Below are positions 63,447-64,000 of a stretch of DNA of 64,000 nt, in pieces. This DNA comes from Pseudomaricurvus alkylphenolicus (GTDB lineage Bacteria; Pseudomonadota; Gammaproteobacteria; Pseudomonadales; Cellvibrionaceae): positions 262,157 to 326,156 of the forward strand of contig NZ_JAAQPI010000002.1 of the NCBI RefSeq assembly GCF_011683955.1, read 5' to 3'. The first letter of the stretch is position 1. Every line of letters starts with the position of its first letter. Both the position numbers and the translations under genes were made by a program. The notes beneath the pieces were generated by a model. That model did not search any database. It was not told the DNA's origin and saw nothing but the letters and a program-made list of their open reading frames with translations.

Positions 63447-63674
63447 TTAGTCGTGACTGTCCGTGTATGGCAGCAGAGCCAGGTAGCGAGCGCGCTTGAC
63501 AGCGGTAGCCAGCTGACGCTGATACTTGGCTTTGGTACCGGTGATACGGCTGGGTACAATCTTGCCGGTCTCTGAAACGTAGGCTTTCAGAGTATCCAGG
63601 TCTTTGTAGTCGATCTGCTTAACGCCTTCGGCGGTAAAACGGCAGAACTTACGACGACGGAAAAAACGTGCCAT
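63447..63674 (-). CDS. rpsR: 30S ribosomal protein S18
   Basis: 75 residues, full length. [34 protein letters not shown] with the C-terminal [29 protein letters not shown] is diagnostic. It binds 16S rRNA together with S6 on the platform. 12 bases after rpsF. Confidence 0.98.
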   Translation of the reverse strand: MARFFRRRKFCRFTAEGVKQIDYKDLDTLKAYVSETGKIVPSRITGTKAKYQRQLATAVKRARYLALLPYTDSHD

Positions 63675-63686
63675 GGTGTTGACTCC

Positions 63687-64000
63687 TTACTCTTCGCCAG
63701 CGTTGTCAGCGGCAGGGGCTTCTGCGGGAGCAGCGGCAGCTGGCTTCTCGGCAGACTCTTCACGGCGCTCTTGACGTTCCTGACGGTTCGCCTTGCGCTC
63801 GCGGCTCTCTTTTTCCGCTTTCATGATGGGAGACTCTTCAGTTACAGCCTCGTCGGTGCGAATCACCAGATTACGCAGCACGGCATCGTTGTAACGGAAG
63901 TTGGTAGTCAACTCGTCCAGTACTTCTTCAGTACACTCAACATTCATCAGAATGTAGTGAGCCTTGTGGATTTTGTTGATGGAGTAGGCCAACTGGCGGC
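63687..64000 (-). CDS. rpsF: 30S ribosomal protein S6, 5'-truncated by the window edge
   Basis: The last about 104 residues are present; the reading frame is open through the right edge, which cuts the first 35-40 codons. The core [20 protein letters not shown] and [26 protein letters not shown] are typical. The C-terminus is a long charged and Ala-rich tail ([16 protein letters not shown], then [17 protein letters not shown]); in enterobacteria the S6 tail is polyglutamylated by RimK. S6 pairs with S18. Confidence 0.96.
   Translation of the reverse strand, partial: RQLAYSINKIHKAHYILMNVECTEEVLDELTTNFRYNDAVLRNLVIRTDEAVTEESPIMKAEKESRERKANRQERQERREESAEKPAAAAPAEAPAADNAGEE

Overview
The window reads as a chromosomal segment of a marine-type gammaproteobacterium, most likely of the Cellvibrionales (Spongiibacteraceae/Halieaceae/Cellvibrionaceae) group. 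This is inferred from a fused bioH-bioC gene (a fusion known from Saccharophagus and Teredinibacter), a Pseudomonas-like fimW-fimX-serB block, a MerR-controlled liu operon and the rpsF-rpsR-membrane protein-rplI-dnaB order. Coding density is high, and no rRNA, tRNA, CRISPR array, prophage or insertion sequence was seen.

Layout. 1-3.9 kb: 3' part of a catabolic operon on + (flavin monooxygenase fragment, C-C hydrolase, dienoate hydratase, acylating acetaldehyde dehydrogenase, hydroxy-oxo-acid aldolase), the lower half of a meta-cleavage route best matched to steroid ring A/B (hsa/tes) breakdown. 4-6.3 kb: a TonB-dependent receptor behind a perfect 10-bp inverted repeat. 6.5-8.6 kb: minCDE. 8.7-15 kb: AGCS amino-acid symporter, small conserved proteins, a fatty-acid acyl-CoA dehydrogenase behind PsrA-type boxes, a SprA-like putative metalloprotease and a mini flagellar-rod-like protein. 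15.2-20.5 kb: second TonB receptor, DUF1254 protein and divergent AraC regulator.

20.5-26 kb: biotin operon bioB-bioF-bioHC-bioD on -, with a BirA operator at its promoter, and comF divergent. 26-32 kb: FabH-like synthase, srkA, cysE, then the EF-P module (efp, epmA, epmB). 32-40.5 kb: fimW, fimX, serB, an AhpA/YtjB-like gene and an OlsF-like bifunctional acyltransferase. 40.6-47.8 kb: liuR-liuABCDE (leucine/isovalerate degradation) with a perfect 16-bp operator. 48-50.4 kb: diguanylate cyclase, DUF1761 and a REP-like repeat. 50.4-52.9 kb: 3-oxoacid CoA-transferase and its LysR neighbour, which can activate the acetoacetate made by LiuE.

53-57 kb: small genes, mscS, smr, tetR and a thioesterase. 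The most unusual item is here: three tandem, near-identical genes for 28-29 residue hydrophobic peptides (53861-54200), each with its own strong ribosome-binding site and followed by a 12-bp hairpin. I recognise no known family. 57.3-64 kb: acs, panC, dnaB, rplI, a DUF2232-like membrane protein, rpsR and a 5'-truncated rpsF, all on -.

The metabolic genes fit a heterotroph living on lipids, steroids and branched amino acids. Ring fragments, leucine and acetate converge on acetyl-CoA, propionyl-CoA and acetoacetyl-CoA through the hsa-type enzymes, liu/sco, acs and the acyl-CoA dehydrogenase.
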